Of a stretch of 6,695 nucleotides of DNA, positions 1-6,691 are shown one piece after another. The translations under genes were made by a program, and so were the position numbers. This stretch comes from Kiritimatiellia bacterium (lineage in GTDB: Bacteria; Verrucomicrobiota; Kiritimatiellia; RFP12; UBA1067). The stretch spans positions 1 to 6,695 of the forward strand of contig JAFRBA010000009.1 of the NCBI GenBank assembly GCA_017405115.1. Reading direction: 5' to 3'. The notes under the pieces are model-generated. The model searched no databases, was not told the origin of the DNA, and saw nothing but the letters and a program-made list of their open reading frames with translations. Each line of letters starts with the position of its first letter. Position 1 is the stretch's first letter.

Positions 1-1
1 C

Positions 2-1051
<1,050 letters not shown>

Positions 1052-1063
<12 letters not shown>

Positions 1064-1085
1064 CGGGCGCGTCGCCGCCGTTCCG
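1052..1085 (+). terminator. Weak hairpin at the rpoD stop codon
   Basis: CGGAAC (1052-1057) pairs with GTTCCG (1080-1085), and a small GGCG/CGCC stem lies inside (1066-1069 with 1073-1076). The hairpin straddles the rpoD stop. No T tract follows, so it is not a standard intrinsic terminator. It may slow or partly end rpoD transcription, or stabilise the 3' end, before the RRM gene. No convincing promoter is visible in 1064-1141, so read-through from rpoD into the next gene is likely. Confidence 0.25.
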
Positions 1086-1141
1086 ATGCACGAAGAAGAA
1101 GCGACGCGAGTCAAAGGAAACAAGCAAGGAGAGAAGAACAA

Positions 1142-1621
1142 ATGAACTGTCTGGACAAGATGATCGCCCTCTTCCAGGGCGACACGCGGTGCGCGGCGAT
1201 CGCCGTCGCCGTGATTGCGTTCGTGCTCGGCATGGCCGTCATGGCCGCCGTGCTCCGCTGTCTCTGCCGCTGCAAGGCCGCGCCCAAGTCCTCGGGCCGC
1301 CAGCAGGCGAAGTCTTCGTCGGGCGACAAGCCCTTCGAGAAGCGCAAGCCGCACCCCGCGCCGGCCGACGGATCGGTCGAGATCTACGTAGGCAACCTCA
1401 GCTACGAAATGACCGAAGACCAGCTCCGCCAGGCATTCGAGGCGTACGGCAAGGTCAATTCAGCCCGCCTGATAACCAACCGCTTCAACGGCAAGTCCAA
1501 GGGCTTCGGCTTCGTGCAGATGCCGAACCGCGAGGAGGCCGACAAGGCGGTGGCCGCCCTGAACGACAAGGAGCTCCTGGGCCGCCGCATCAGGTGCAAC
1601 GAGGCAAAAAACCTCATCTGA
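1142..1621 (+). CDS. Membrane-anchored RRM-domain RNA-binding protein
   Basis: A 159-residue protein with one RNA recognition motif. Residues 1-16 are short and polar. Residues 17-39 form a single hydrophobic segment (AVAVIAFVLGMAVMAAVL). A basic, cysteine-rich stretch follows (RCLCRCK, Cys 40/42/44), then a Ser/Lys/Pro-rich linker to about residue 78. The RRM covers about 80-156, with RNP2 IYVGNL at 81-86 and RNP1 KGFGFVQM at 120-127. The aromatic RNA-stacking residues Tyr82, Phe122 and Phe124 are all kept, so RNA or ssDNA binding is expected. Positive charge just after the hydrophobic segment predicts that the RRM faces the cytoplasm. Short bacterial RRM proteins are usually soluble; the membrane anchor is the odd part. 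The start is supported by AAGGAG at 1126-1131, 10 bases upstream. It lies 78 bases after rpoD and 5 bases before the DJ-1 gene. Its RNA targets are unknown. Confidence 0.9.
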   Translation: MNCLDKMIALFQGDTRCAAIAVAVIAFVLGMAVMAAVLRCLCRCKAAPKSSGRQQAKSSSGDKPFEKRKPHPAPADGSVEIYVGNLSYEMTEDQLRQAFEAYGKVNSARLITNRFNGKSKGFGFVQMPNREEADKAVAALNDKELLGRRIRCNEAKNLI

Positions 1622-1626
1622 ACGCC

Positions 1627-2190
1627 ATGGCACGTGTACTTGTTCCGCTGGCAGAGGGCTTCGAGGAGGTCGAGGCCGTGACCGTCGTCGACGTGCTTCG
1701 CCGCGGCGGCATCGAGGTGGTGCTCGCGGCGATCGGCGAAAGCCGCGAGACGCGCGGGGCGCACGGAATGACGGTCGTCGCCGACGCCCTGTTCGCCGAC
1801 GTCGGCGATGAAGACTACGACGCCGTCGTCCTGCCGGGCGGCGGCCCCGGCACGGAGCGGCTTCGCAACTCCGATGCGCTGGCCCGCAGGCTGCAGCGCC
1901 AGGCGGAGGAAGGCCGGCTCCTCTGCGCGATCTGCGCGGCGCCTACCGTGCTCGTCGAGGCCGGCGTGCTCGAGCCCGGCGTGCACGTAACGTGCTACCC
2001 CACCTGCCAGATGGACCTGGACCGTCCGTGGTCCCCTGTGCCGGTCGTCGCGGACGGCAACGTGATCACCGGCCAGGCGCCAGGCTCCGCGCTCCTCTTC
2101 GGGCTCGTCGTCCTGCAGACCCTCGCCGGCGAATCCGCGGCACGCAAGGTCGCCCGCGCGATGGTCACCGACGTGCTTGACGGGGAGTAG
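1627..2190 (+). CDS. DJ-1/PfpI superfamily protein, YajL/ThiJ-like
   Basis: A 187-residue cytosolic protein, normal length for DJ-1/YajL. The fold starts with ARVLVPLAEGFEEVEAV, where Glu16 corresponds to Glu18 of human DJ-1. The strand and loop YDAVVLPGGGPGTERL sit at 64-79. The nucleophile elbow CAICAAPTVL has the reactive Cys103 (Cys106 in human DJ-1), and VTCYPTC follows at 121-127, the YajL-type equivalent of the DJ-1 His126 region. Family members are linked to oxidative-stress protection, chaperone activity and glyoxalase or deglycase-type activity on glyoxal adducts; the physiological reaction is disputed, so none is assigned. The ATG at 1627 is 5 bases after the RRM stop and has no clear Shine-Dalgarno sequence, suggesting translational coupling. 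The same frame is open further left but only over the RRM gene, so an earlier start is unlikely. Confidence 0.93.
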   Translation: MARVLVPLAEGFEEVEAVTVVDVLRRGGIEVVLAAIGESRETRGAHGMTVVADALFADVGDEDYDAVVLPGGGPGTERLRNSDALARRLQRQAEEGRLLCAICAAPTVLVEAGVLEPGVHVTCYPTCQMDLDRPWSPVPVVADGNVITGQAPGSALLFGLVVLQTLAGESAARKVARAMVTDVLDGE

Positions 2191-2195
2191 GGCGA

Positions 2196-3611
2196 ATGCG
2201 GAAGCTCCCGCTCCGCGCCTGGAAGCTTCTCGCCGCCGGGAAAGGGCTCTCCTTCCGTACCGGTCGCTACTTCGGCGAGTCCATGCTCGTCGGCCTCGCG
2301 ACCGGTTTCGTCGTCGTCGGCTTCCGCTACATGATCGCGTTCGGCAAGACCTGGATCATGGAGGGCCTGGGGCACCACCGCTTTCTCTCGCGGCTCTCCG
2401 ACGGCTCTGCGTTCGGCGAGATGTTCACCCGCGAGGCCCTGACCGACCCGAGGCGCTGGCTTATGGTCGTCCTGCCGGCTGCAGGCGCGGTGCTGGGCTA
2501 CTTGCTGATCACCCGCTTCGCGTCGGTCGAGCATCTGCGCGGCACCGACAGCGCTGTGCGCGCGTTCCACCACCGCGGCGGCGAGATATCAGGCGCCGTG
2601 GTGCCGCTTAAGTCCGTGGCGTCAGTGCTTACGGTCGGCTCCGGCGGGTCCGCCGGCTACGAGGGCCCCGTGACCCTCATCGGCGCGGCGGTCGGGAGCG
2701 TCATGTCGCGGTGGATGGGCCTCAGCGTGCATGCGCGCCGCATCCTGATGGCCGCTGGGCTTGCCGGCGGCATAGGGGCCCTTTTCCAGGCGCCGCTCGC
2801 AGGGGCCCTCTTCGGCATCGAGATCATGTACTCCTCGAGCGACATAGAGTACGAGACGGTGCTGCCGTGCTTCATATCCTCCGCCGTCTCCTACACCGTG
2901 TTCGCGTACTTCTTCGGATGGGACTCGCTGTTCAGGATGCCCTCCGACTGCGTGTTCGACTCGGGGCTGAGGCTGCTGCCCTACTTCGTGCTTGCGATCG
3001 TCGTCACCTTCGGCGTGCGTTTCTACATAGCCACGTTCCGCTCGGTGGAAATGCGCTTCGCCACGATGAGGATGCCGCGCATCCTGAAGGTCGCCATAGG
3101 AGGGCTCGTGACCGGCGTCATCGGCTTCTTCATGCCCGACGTCCTGGGCTCCAGCTACTCGGTGATCCAGGCCAGCTTCTCCGCAGGCGAGAGCGAGCTG
3201 TTCGCCGACTTCGCCCCGCTGACGATCGCCGGGTTCGTGTGCTTCTTCTTCATGAAGGCGTTCGCCACGTCCTGCACGGTTGGGTCGGGGGGGTCCGGCG
3301 GCGTGTTCGCCCCGGCGCTCGTCTGCGGCGGAACGCTCGGCGCGGCGGTGGGGCTCCTCTTCGCGCGCGTCCTTCCGTCGACGTTCGGAATCCATCCGGC
3401 GGCGTTCGCCCTCGTCGGCATGGCCGGATTCGTGGCCTCCGCCGTGCGCATCCCCCTGACTGCGATCGTGATGGTCGCGGAAATCTCCGGCAACCACGAG
3501 CTGCTGCCGCCGGCGATGTGGGTGTGCGGCATCTCGTTCTGGCTCAACAACGGCTGGACTCTCTACCGCTCGCAGGTCCACTGCCGCGAGTCGTCGCCCG
3601 TCCACGAGTAG
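2196..3611 (+). CDS. ClC-family anion channel/transporter without CBS domains
   Basis: A 471-residue inner-membrane protein of the ClC superfamily, which moves chloride or other anions as H+-coupled exchangers or channels. Selectivity motifs are present in order: GSGGS at 148-152 (GSGIP in E. coli ClcA), GYEGP at 154-158 with the external gating Glu156 (E148 in ClcA), the QAPLAGALFGIE helix at 198-209, GSGGSGGVFAP at 363-373 with Phe371 (F357), and a probable anion-coordinating Tyr457 (Y445). The intracellular proton glutamate (ClcA E203) aligns with Ile210, so the usual proton path is altered. The protein ends shortly after the last helix, so there is no CBS pair. The start at 2196 has GGGGAG at 2182-2187, 8 bases upstream and overlapping the end of the DJ-1 gene. 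It is the last gene of the plus-strand run and converges on the glycosyltransferase gene 28 bases later. Confidence 0.94.
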   Translation: MRKLPLRAWKLLAAGKGLSFRTGRYFGESMLVGLATGFVVVGFRYMIAFGKTWIMEGLGHHRFLSRLSDGSAFGEMFTREALTDPRRWLMVVLPAAGAVLGYLLITRFASVEHLRGTDSAVRAFHHRGGEISGAVVPLKSVASVLTVGSGGSAGYEGPVTLIGAAVGSVMSRWMGLSVHARRILMAAGLAGGIGALFQAPLAGALFGIEIMYSSSDIEYETVLPCFISSAVSYTVFAYFFGWDSLFRMPSDCVFDSGLRLLPYFVLAIVVTFGVRFYIATFRSVEMRFATMRMPRILKVAIGGLVTGVIGFFMPDVLGSSYSVIQASFSAGESELFADFAPLTIAGFVCFFFMKAFATSCTVGSGGSGGVFAPALVCGGTLGAAVGLLFARVLPSTFGIHPAAFALVGMAGFVASAVRIPLTAIVMVAEISGNHELLPPAMWVCGISFWLNNGWTLYRSQVHCRESSPVHE

Positions 3612-3639
3612 CGCGGCGCCGATTCGCGCGCGGGGCAGG

Positions 3640-4602
3640 CTACCTTGAGAGCGCGGCTGCGCGCTTCGAGATCCTGGCCAGACGGCGTCTGCTCGCGAAG
3701 TCGTGCAGCGGCGCGAGAAGGGGCTCCGCCGGAGGCGTCTGCCCCACAGCGCGCATCGCCTCGTGGTATAGCCTGCGGTAAGGGCGGTGGCACGTCTTCC
3801 ATGGCTTCTTCGGACCCCAGAAGTGCAGTATCGCCGGGTTCAGCGCCGCCTCCAGGCACTCCCTGGGCGGATTTCCAAGCCAGTATTTCTCGCCAATGTC
3901 CCACTTGGCGAAGCTTTTCACGAGCCTGTCGTGGAAGTTCCACCTGGGATGAAGGAGACGCGTCCGCCGCCAGTAGAGCGCGTTCCAGGCGTCCTGCTCT
4001 ATGCGGTCCGCCACGTCGTAGTGGTCGCGGTACCAGTCCAGCAGCCTCTCCCATGTGCGCTCACTGCGGCAGGCCGGCGTGTTGAAGACGATTGTTCCCG
4101 TATTGAAGTAGCGCTCGGCCTCCGGCGGAAGTATGCCGTCGCCCCAGATGCGCGACTCCACGGCCCCGCCGCCGCGGTTGTACTCGGCGACGGCGGCTAT
4201 GAGGTCGTCGCCGAGGTCGGCGTCGAGTATCTTCGAGACGTCGTCGTTGAAGAGCATGTCGATGTCGAAGTGCGCGACGTTCCCGACGGCGTCGTCGATG
4301 AGCGCGGGCACGAAGATCGGAGTCCAGGTGAAGATGTTCCACCGGGACCCCTCGCGGTTCATGATGAGGTCTGCGTACGGGGCCACCGCCTGTTCCACGT
4401 CGATGTAGCGCACGCAAGCCCCCGGGAATCGCGAGACGACTTCCGCGAGGAGCCGCTTGTTCTCGTCTGAGTGCCCCCCGAAACCTTCAAGCACGTTGAT
4501 CCGAACGGGCGCGGAGCCATGGTAGTGGCTGAGCAGCGACCACACGGTAACGCGAAGGAACTTCGCGCCCCTGTCGTCGCAGCTGAACACGACGTCCCTC
4601 AC
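3640..4602 (-). CDS. Glycosyltransferase family 8 (LgtC/glycogenin-like)
   Basis: A 320-residue retaining sugar transferase of the GT8 type, which in bacteria usually adds hexoses from UDP-sugars to lipopolysaccharide or other surface glycans. The N-terminus VVFSCDDRGAKFLRVTVWSL is the nucleotide-binding start of the GT-A fold. DID (113-115) in the FDIDMLF strand is the metal-binding DxD motif. YFNTGTIVFN (165-174) and EQDAWNALYW (202-211) match the acceptor and catalytic blocks, and HFWGPKKPW (260-268) is the GT8 C-terminal HxxGxxKPW motif. The C-terminal tail is basic (RRRLARISKR), perhaps for membrane association as in LgtC. The GTG at 4602 is preferred: AGAGG lies 6 bases upstream, and the alternative ATG at 4653 falls inside the predicted -10 box. 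Donor and acceptor cannot be told from sequence. No other surface-glycan gene is present, so it appears to be a single stand-alone gene. Confidence 0.88.
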   Translation of the reverse strand: MRDVVFSCDDRGAKFLRVTVWSLLSHYHGSAPVRINVLEGFGGHSDENKRLLAEVVSRFPGACVRYIDVEQAVAPYADLIMNREGSRWNIFTWTPIFVPALIDDAVGNVAHFDIDMLFNDDVSKILDADLGDDLIAAVAEYNRGGGAVESRIWGDGILPPEAERYFNTGTIVFNTPACRSERTWERLLDWYRDHYDVADRIEQDAWNALYWRRTRLLHPRWNFHDRLVKSFAKWDIGEKYWLGNPPRECLEAALNPAILHFWGPKKPWKTCHRPYRRLYHEAMRAVGQTPPAEPLLAPLHDFASRRRLARISKRAAALSR

Positions 4603-4651
4603 AATGCACCTCTTCTGGAATCGTCTTTGTCTCGTCTCATTTCTGTGCGGC

Positions 4652-4681
4652 ATTATACCAAAAAAACTCCTGCTGCCGCAA
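4652..4681 (-). promoter_or_regulatory. Candidate sigma-70 promoter for the GT8 gene
   Basis: On the minus strand a perfect -10 box TATAAT (4657 to 4652) is preceded, at an 18-base spacing, by TTGCGG (4681 to 4676), a weak -35 match (TTG only). A T7 tract lies in the spacer. Transcription would start near 4645, giving a leader of about 43 bases before the GTG at 4602. It rules out the ATG at 4653 as the translation start for this transcript. Confidence 0.5.
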
Positions 4682-4711
4682 TGGCCTAAACGCCGGGTGT
4701 TGTGTGTCGGA

Positions 4712-5056
4712 CTACAGACACGCCGCCATGCGCAGCAGGGGCTTGACGGTCTCGATGATCTTGCTCCAGACACTGTTTTTCGCAACATCCATTTCATACT
4801 GGCTTTGCAGGTTCTGCCACACTTCCGGCGTCGTGCCGAAGAAACTGGCGAAGCGCAGCGCCGTGTCGGCGGAAATTCCGCGCCGCCCAAGGGCGATTTC
4901 GTTCACGCGCCGCAGGGGAACGTGTATCTCCTTCGCGAGTCGATACTGCGACAACCCCATTGGCTTGAGGAAGTCCTCCACAAGCACTTCACCCGGATGA
5001 ACTGGTTTCATCTTCATCTTTCGCTCTTCTTCAATGATAGTCAACGATTTCGACAT
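4712..5056 (-). CDS. higA: HigA-family antitoxin-like XRE/HTH protein, no partner toxin seen
   Basis: A 114-residue DNA-binding protein of the HigA/VapI type. VHPGEVLVEDFL (19-30) is the family's N-terminal block, and LSQYRLAKEIHVPLRRVNEI (35-54) is the helix-turn-helix. GRRGISADTALRFASFFGTT (58-77) and PEVWQNLQSQYEMDVAK (78-93) complete the signature. In higBA modules HigA neutralises the RelE-like RNase HigB and represses the operon; here neither side holds a HigB-like gene. The ATG at 5056 has GGAG 6 bases upstream; an alternative ATG at 5017 (MKMKPVHPG), behind GAAGAG, would also give a complete family domain. The 13 extra N-terminal residues are not needed for the fold. It lies 90 bases after the ATPase stop in the same frame, so co-transcription with the ATPase is likely. 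The C-terminus VKPLLRMAACL is unremarkable. Confidence 0.88.
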   Translation of the reverse strand: MSKSLTIIEEERKMKMKPVHPGEVLVEDFLKPMGLSQYRLAKEIHVPLRRVNEIALGRRGISADTALRFASFFGTTPEVWQNLQSQYEMDVAKNSVWSKIIETVKPLLRMAACL

Positions 5057-5146
5057 TTTCCGCTCCGGCCGCACTCCATACGAAGCAAATCCGCCATTAG
5101 ATACTTGATCTTTCTGTTCTGCTTTTCTGCATTGATATTCTTCACG

Positions 5147-6466
5147 TTACATGTCAGGAAGCGAAAGCCCTGCAAAGCTGACTGAGCGAGAACGCAACGC
5201 TGGATTCTTCGCGAAGAACGCCTGGCTCTTCACCTTTAGCTGATCAAGGTCGATTCTGCGCGAATCCCGCTTGACCTCGAAAAAGTCAAGACGACCCGCC
5301 ACTTCGTCGTCGCACACAAGGTCGATCTCGTTCTCGCCCCTTCTATCCCACCACGCATCCATCCTTGTGTACTTCGCCTCCTCGATGAACTTCCACTGAA
5401 AATATCGTTCCAACGCCTTCCCTGAAAACACCTTGTAGTCCCGCTCCGCGTAGTCGCGCATCACGTCGAACCGCTGAAGCTCCTTGAGGTAGAGCCCCCT
5501 CCACACGAACTTGAACCAGAAACGAAAGAAGCAGTCTCCGATTTCGTACACGGAATGCTTGGTCTTACGCTCCGCAAAGATTGGCACCTTGCGACGAATC
5601 AGTCCGTATTCATCCTCCAGCTTGGCAAGGAATGCACCGACATCCGTCCCGACTTCGTTTTTTATCTGAGAATACTCCGTGCGTCCCGACGCTATAGCCG
5701 ACATGATGGAGAAATACGTACCATACTCCTTGCCGAACTCCTGCACGAGAATTGCCATGCCCTCGTCCAGATAAGGGGAGTCACGTCGAAAGATCGAGGC
5801 GAACATCTTCTTGCGCGTGAACGCGCCGTCGTCCATCAGCTGCTCGACATACCGTGCGACGCCGCCTGTCATCGTCCACAGTGCAAGAAGGTCGTCGTTG
5901 GAGAAATCAGGAGAATAGCAGGCAAGTATATCCTTTAGGACAGACGTCTTGAATGGATCGACGTGGAGAAGCCCCGTGTTTCTGCCATAAAGCGGCTCAG
6001 ATCTATCCCTGAATATCCTGCTCATCAGACGGTTAACACTTCCGCACACGATCAGATTCAGTTTTGAATCATTATGGGCATCATCCCAGATATCTGCCAT
6101 TGAACTGAACACAGATTCGTTTATGCGAAAGAATTCCTGAAATTCATCTATGACAAATGTAATCGGGCGCGTCTTGGACTCGTCTACAACTACCTTGAAA
6201 AGAGACTCAAATCGTTCTGCCGTGCCGACAAGCGAAAGACCAAGTACGCGAACAATCTCATCCTGCAGCCCGCGGCAAAGGTCTTTCTCAGATTTCCGCG
6301 AAACATACAGGTAAAGGTACGGTTCATCCTCCATTGCTCTTTTTATGAGCTGCGTCTTGCCAACGCGCCGACGGCCAGTCACGACCGTAAACCGCGCATT
6401 ACTGCGCGATTTCCTGCGGATATTGCGCAGCAACTCTATCTCTTCTTCTCGGTCAAAGAACTTCAT
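5147..6466 (-). CDS. AAA ATPase with C-terminal PD-(D/E)XK nuclease-like domain (COG1672/DUF234 type)
   Basis: A 439-residue protein of the predicted-ATPase family common in archaea and bacteria, whose cellular role is largely unknown. The opening FFDREEEIELL is the usual family start. Walker A GRRRVGKT is at 31-38, Walker B ITFVIDEFQEF at 102-112 (Asp107, Glu108), and a sensor-1-like strand LNLIVCGS at 136-143. A helical lid and winged-helix-like part follow (about 190-300). The C-terminal part (about 345-425) has GENEIDLV with Asp382, then FFEVKR with Glu397 and Lys399. This is a D...ExK pattern typical of PD-(D/E)XK nuclease folds, so both ATP and nuclease sites look intact. No signal peptide or membrane segment is seen. 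The ATG has no Shine-Dalgarno sequence; a palindrome occupies that position. GC is clearly lower than in the plus-strand genes, especially in the 5' third, suggesting transfer. HigA follows in the same frame. Confidence 0.88.
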   Translation of the reverse strand: MKFFDREEEIELLRNIRRKSRSNARFTVVTGRRRVGKTQLIKRAMEDEPYLYLYVSRKSEKDLCRGLQDEIVRVLGLSLVGTAERFESLFKVVVDESKTRPITFVIDEFQEFFRINESVFSSMADIWDDAHNDSKLNLIVCGSVNRLMSRIFRDRSEPLYGRNTGLLHVDPFKTSVLKDILACYSPDFSNDDLLALWTMTGGVARYVEQLMDDGAFTRKKMFASIFRRDSPYLDEGMAILVQEFGKEYGTYFSIMSAIASGRTEYSQIKNEVGTDVGAFLAKLEDEYGLIRRKVPIFAERKTKHSVYEIGDCFFRFWFKFVWRGLYLKELQRFDVMRDYAERDYKVFSGKALERYFQWKFIEEAKYTRMDAWWDRRGENEIDLVCDDEVAGRLDFFEVKRDSRRIDLDQLKVKSQAFFAKNPALRSRSVSFAGLSLPDM

Positions 6467-6501
6467 ATTTTAACAGCTGTTAATTTAACCAACATTTAAC
6501 A
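6467..6501 (-). promoter_or_regulatory. Operator-like palindrome and repeated GTTAAAT motifs in the ATPase leader
   Basis: The perfect 14-base palindrome TTAACAGCTGTTAA occupies 6470-6483, ending 3 bases before the ATPase ATG. Upstream on the minus strand are two further copies of GTTAAAT (6500-6494 and 6489-6483), 11 bases apart, about one helical turn. All lie between the predicted transcription start (about 6501) and the start codon. This layout suits a repressor site, and HigA encoded downstream is the natural candidate; that link is inference. In RNA the palindrome could also fold over the ribosome-binding region. Confidence 0.5.
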
Positions 6502-6507
6502 CTGCAC

Positions 6508-6537
6508 AGTATACCACCATTCCCAATGTTTTGTCAA
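6508..6537 (-). promoter_or_regulatory. Sigma-70 promoter for the ATPase-higA pair
   Basis: On the minus strand a perfect -35 box TTGACA (6537 to 6532) is followed after 18 bases by TATACT (6513 to 6508), five of six matches to TATAAT. Predicted transcription start is near 6501, leaving a leader of about 35 bases. It is the best promoter in the window and would be read by the housekeeping sigma factor. Confidence 0.75.
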
Positions 6538-6555
6538 GGGTAGACATGTTAGACC

Positions 6556-6648
6556 TACGGCCGACGCATCAAAACCCGATCCTTCCCCTTCGGGGTCCCT
6601 GGATCGTTTTTTAATGCGTTGGAAGTGTCTTAGTGCCCAGCGGCCGTA
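6556..6648. other. Long imperfect inverted repeat (structured RNA or repeat element)
   Basis: TACGGCCG (6556-6563) pairs with CGGCCGTA (6641-6648). Directly inside, ACGCAT (6564-6569) pairs with ATGCGT (6614-6619), then AAAA (6571-6574) with TTTT (6607-6610), and CGATCC (6577-6582) with GGATCG (6601-6606), topped by CCCC-TTC-GGGG (6585-6595). The result is a nearly continuous stem with a single 21-base bulge (6620-6640). There is no coding frame of note. It could be an uncharacterised structured RNA, a terminator cluster for genes beyond the edge, or part of a repeat or mobile-element end. The window ends too soon to tell. Confidence 0.5.
6577..6612 (+). terminator. Intrinsic-terminator-like hairpin with T6 tract
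   Basis: Stem CGATCC/GGATCG (6577-6582 with 6601-6606) encloses a CCCC-TTC-GGGG hairpin and is followed at once by six T (6607-6612). This is a good plus-strand terminator shape, but no plus-strand gene lies between 3611 and here. Read on the minus strand the tail is only GGTTTT, a weaker terminator that could stop transcripts entering the ATPase promoter region from beyond 6695. Confidence 0.4.
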
Positions 6649-6650
6649 TC

Positions 6651-6691
6651 CCCCGAGCCGAAGGCGAGCCGCGAAGCGGTGGCTACAGGGG
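6651..6691. other. GC-rich nested hairpin at the right edge
   Basis: CCCC (6651-6654) can pair with GGGG (6688-6691), and AGCC (6656-6659) with GGCT (6681-6684). Inside is the perfect hairpin CCGC-GAA-GCGG (6669-6679). An alternative small hairpin GCC-GAA-GGC (6657-6665) competes with the second stem. The two GAA-capped hairpins sit next to each other like a repeat-element pattern. It adjoins the long inverted repeat on its left and may belong to the same element. Confidence 0.4.

Noticed and set aside
2622..3605. Long minus-strand frame opposite the ClC gene
   Set aside because: Low-complexity, His/Arg/Glu-rich translation typical of a shadow of a membrane-protein gene in high-GC DNA.
3612..3639. 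Bidirectional terminator between the convergent ClC and glycosyltransferase genes
   Set aside because: Only short GC-rich self-complementarity (GCGCG/CGCGC) and no T tract on either strand.
4603..4890. N-terminal extension of the glycosyltransferase frame
   Set aside because: The added residues do not resemble GT8, overlap the HigA gene, and lie upstream of the predicted promoter.
5041..5145. Small minus-strand frame of 34 codons (GTG start) between the ATPase and HigA, a possible toxin remnant
   Set aside because: No Shine-Dalgarno sequence, no resemblance to HigB/RelE, and it runs out of frame into HigA.
6493..6554. attC-like integron site (ATTTAAC at 6494-6500 and GTTAGAC at 6548-6554)
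   Set aside because: The two core-like boxes are not complementary to each other and no inner L boxes or integrase are present.
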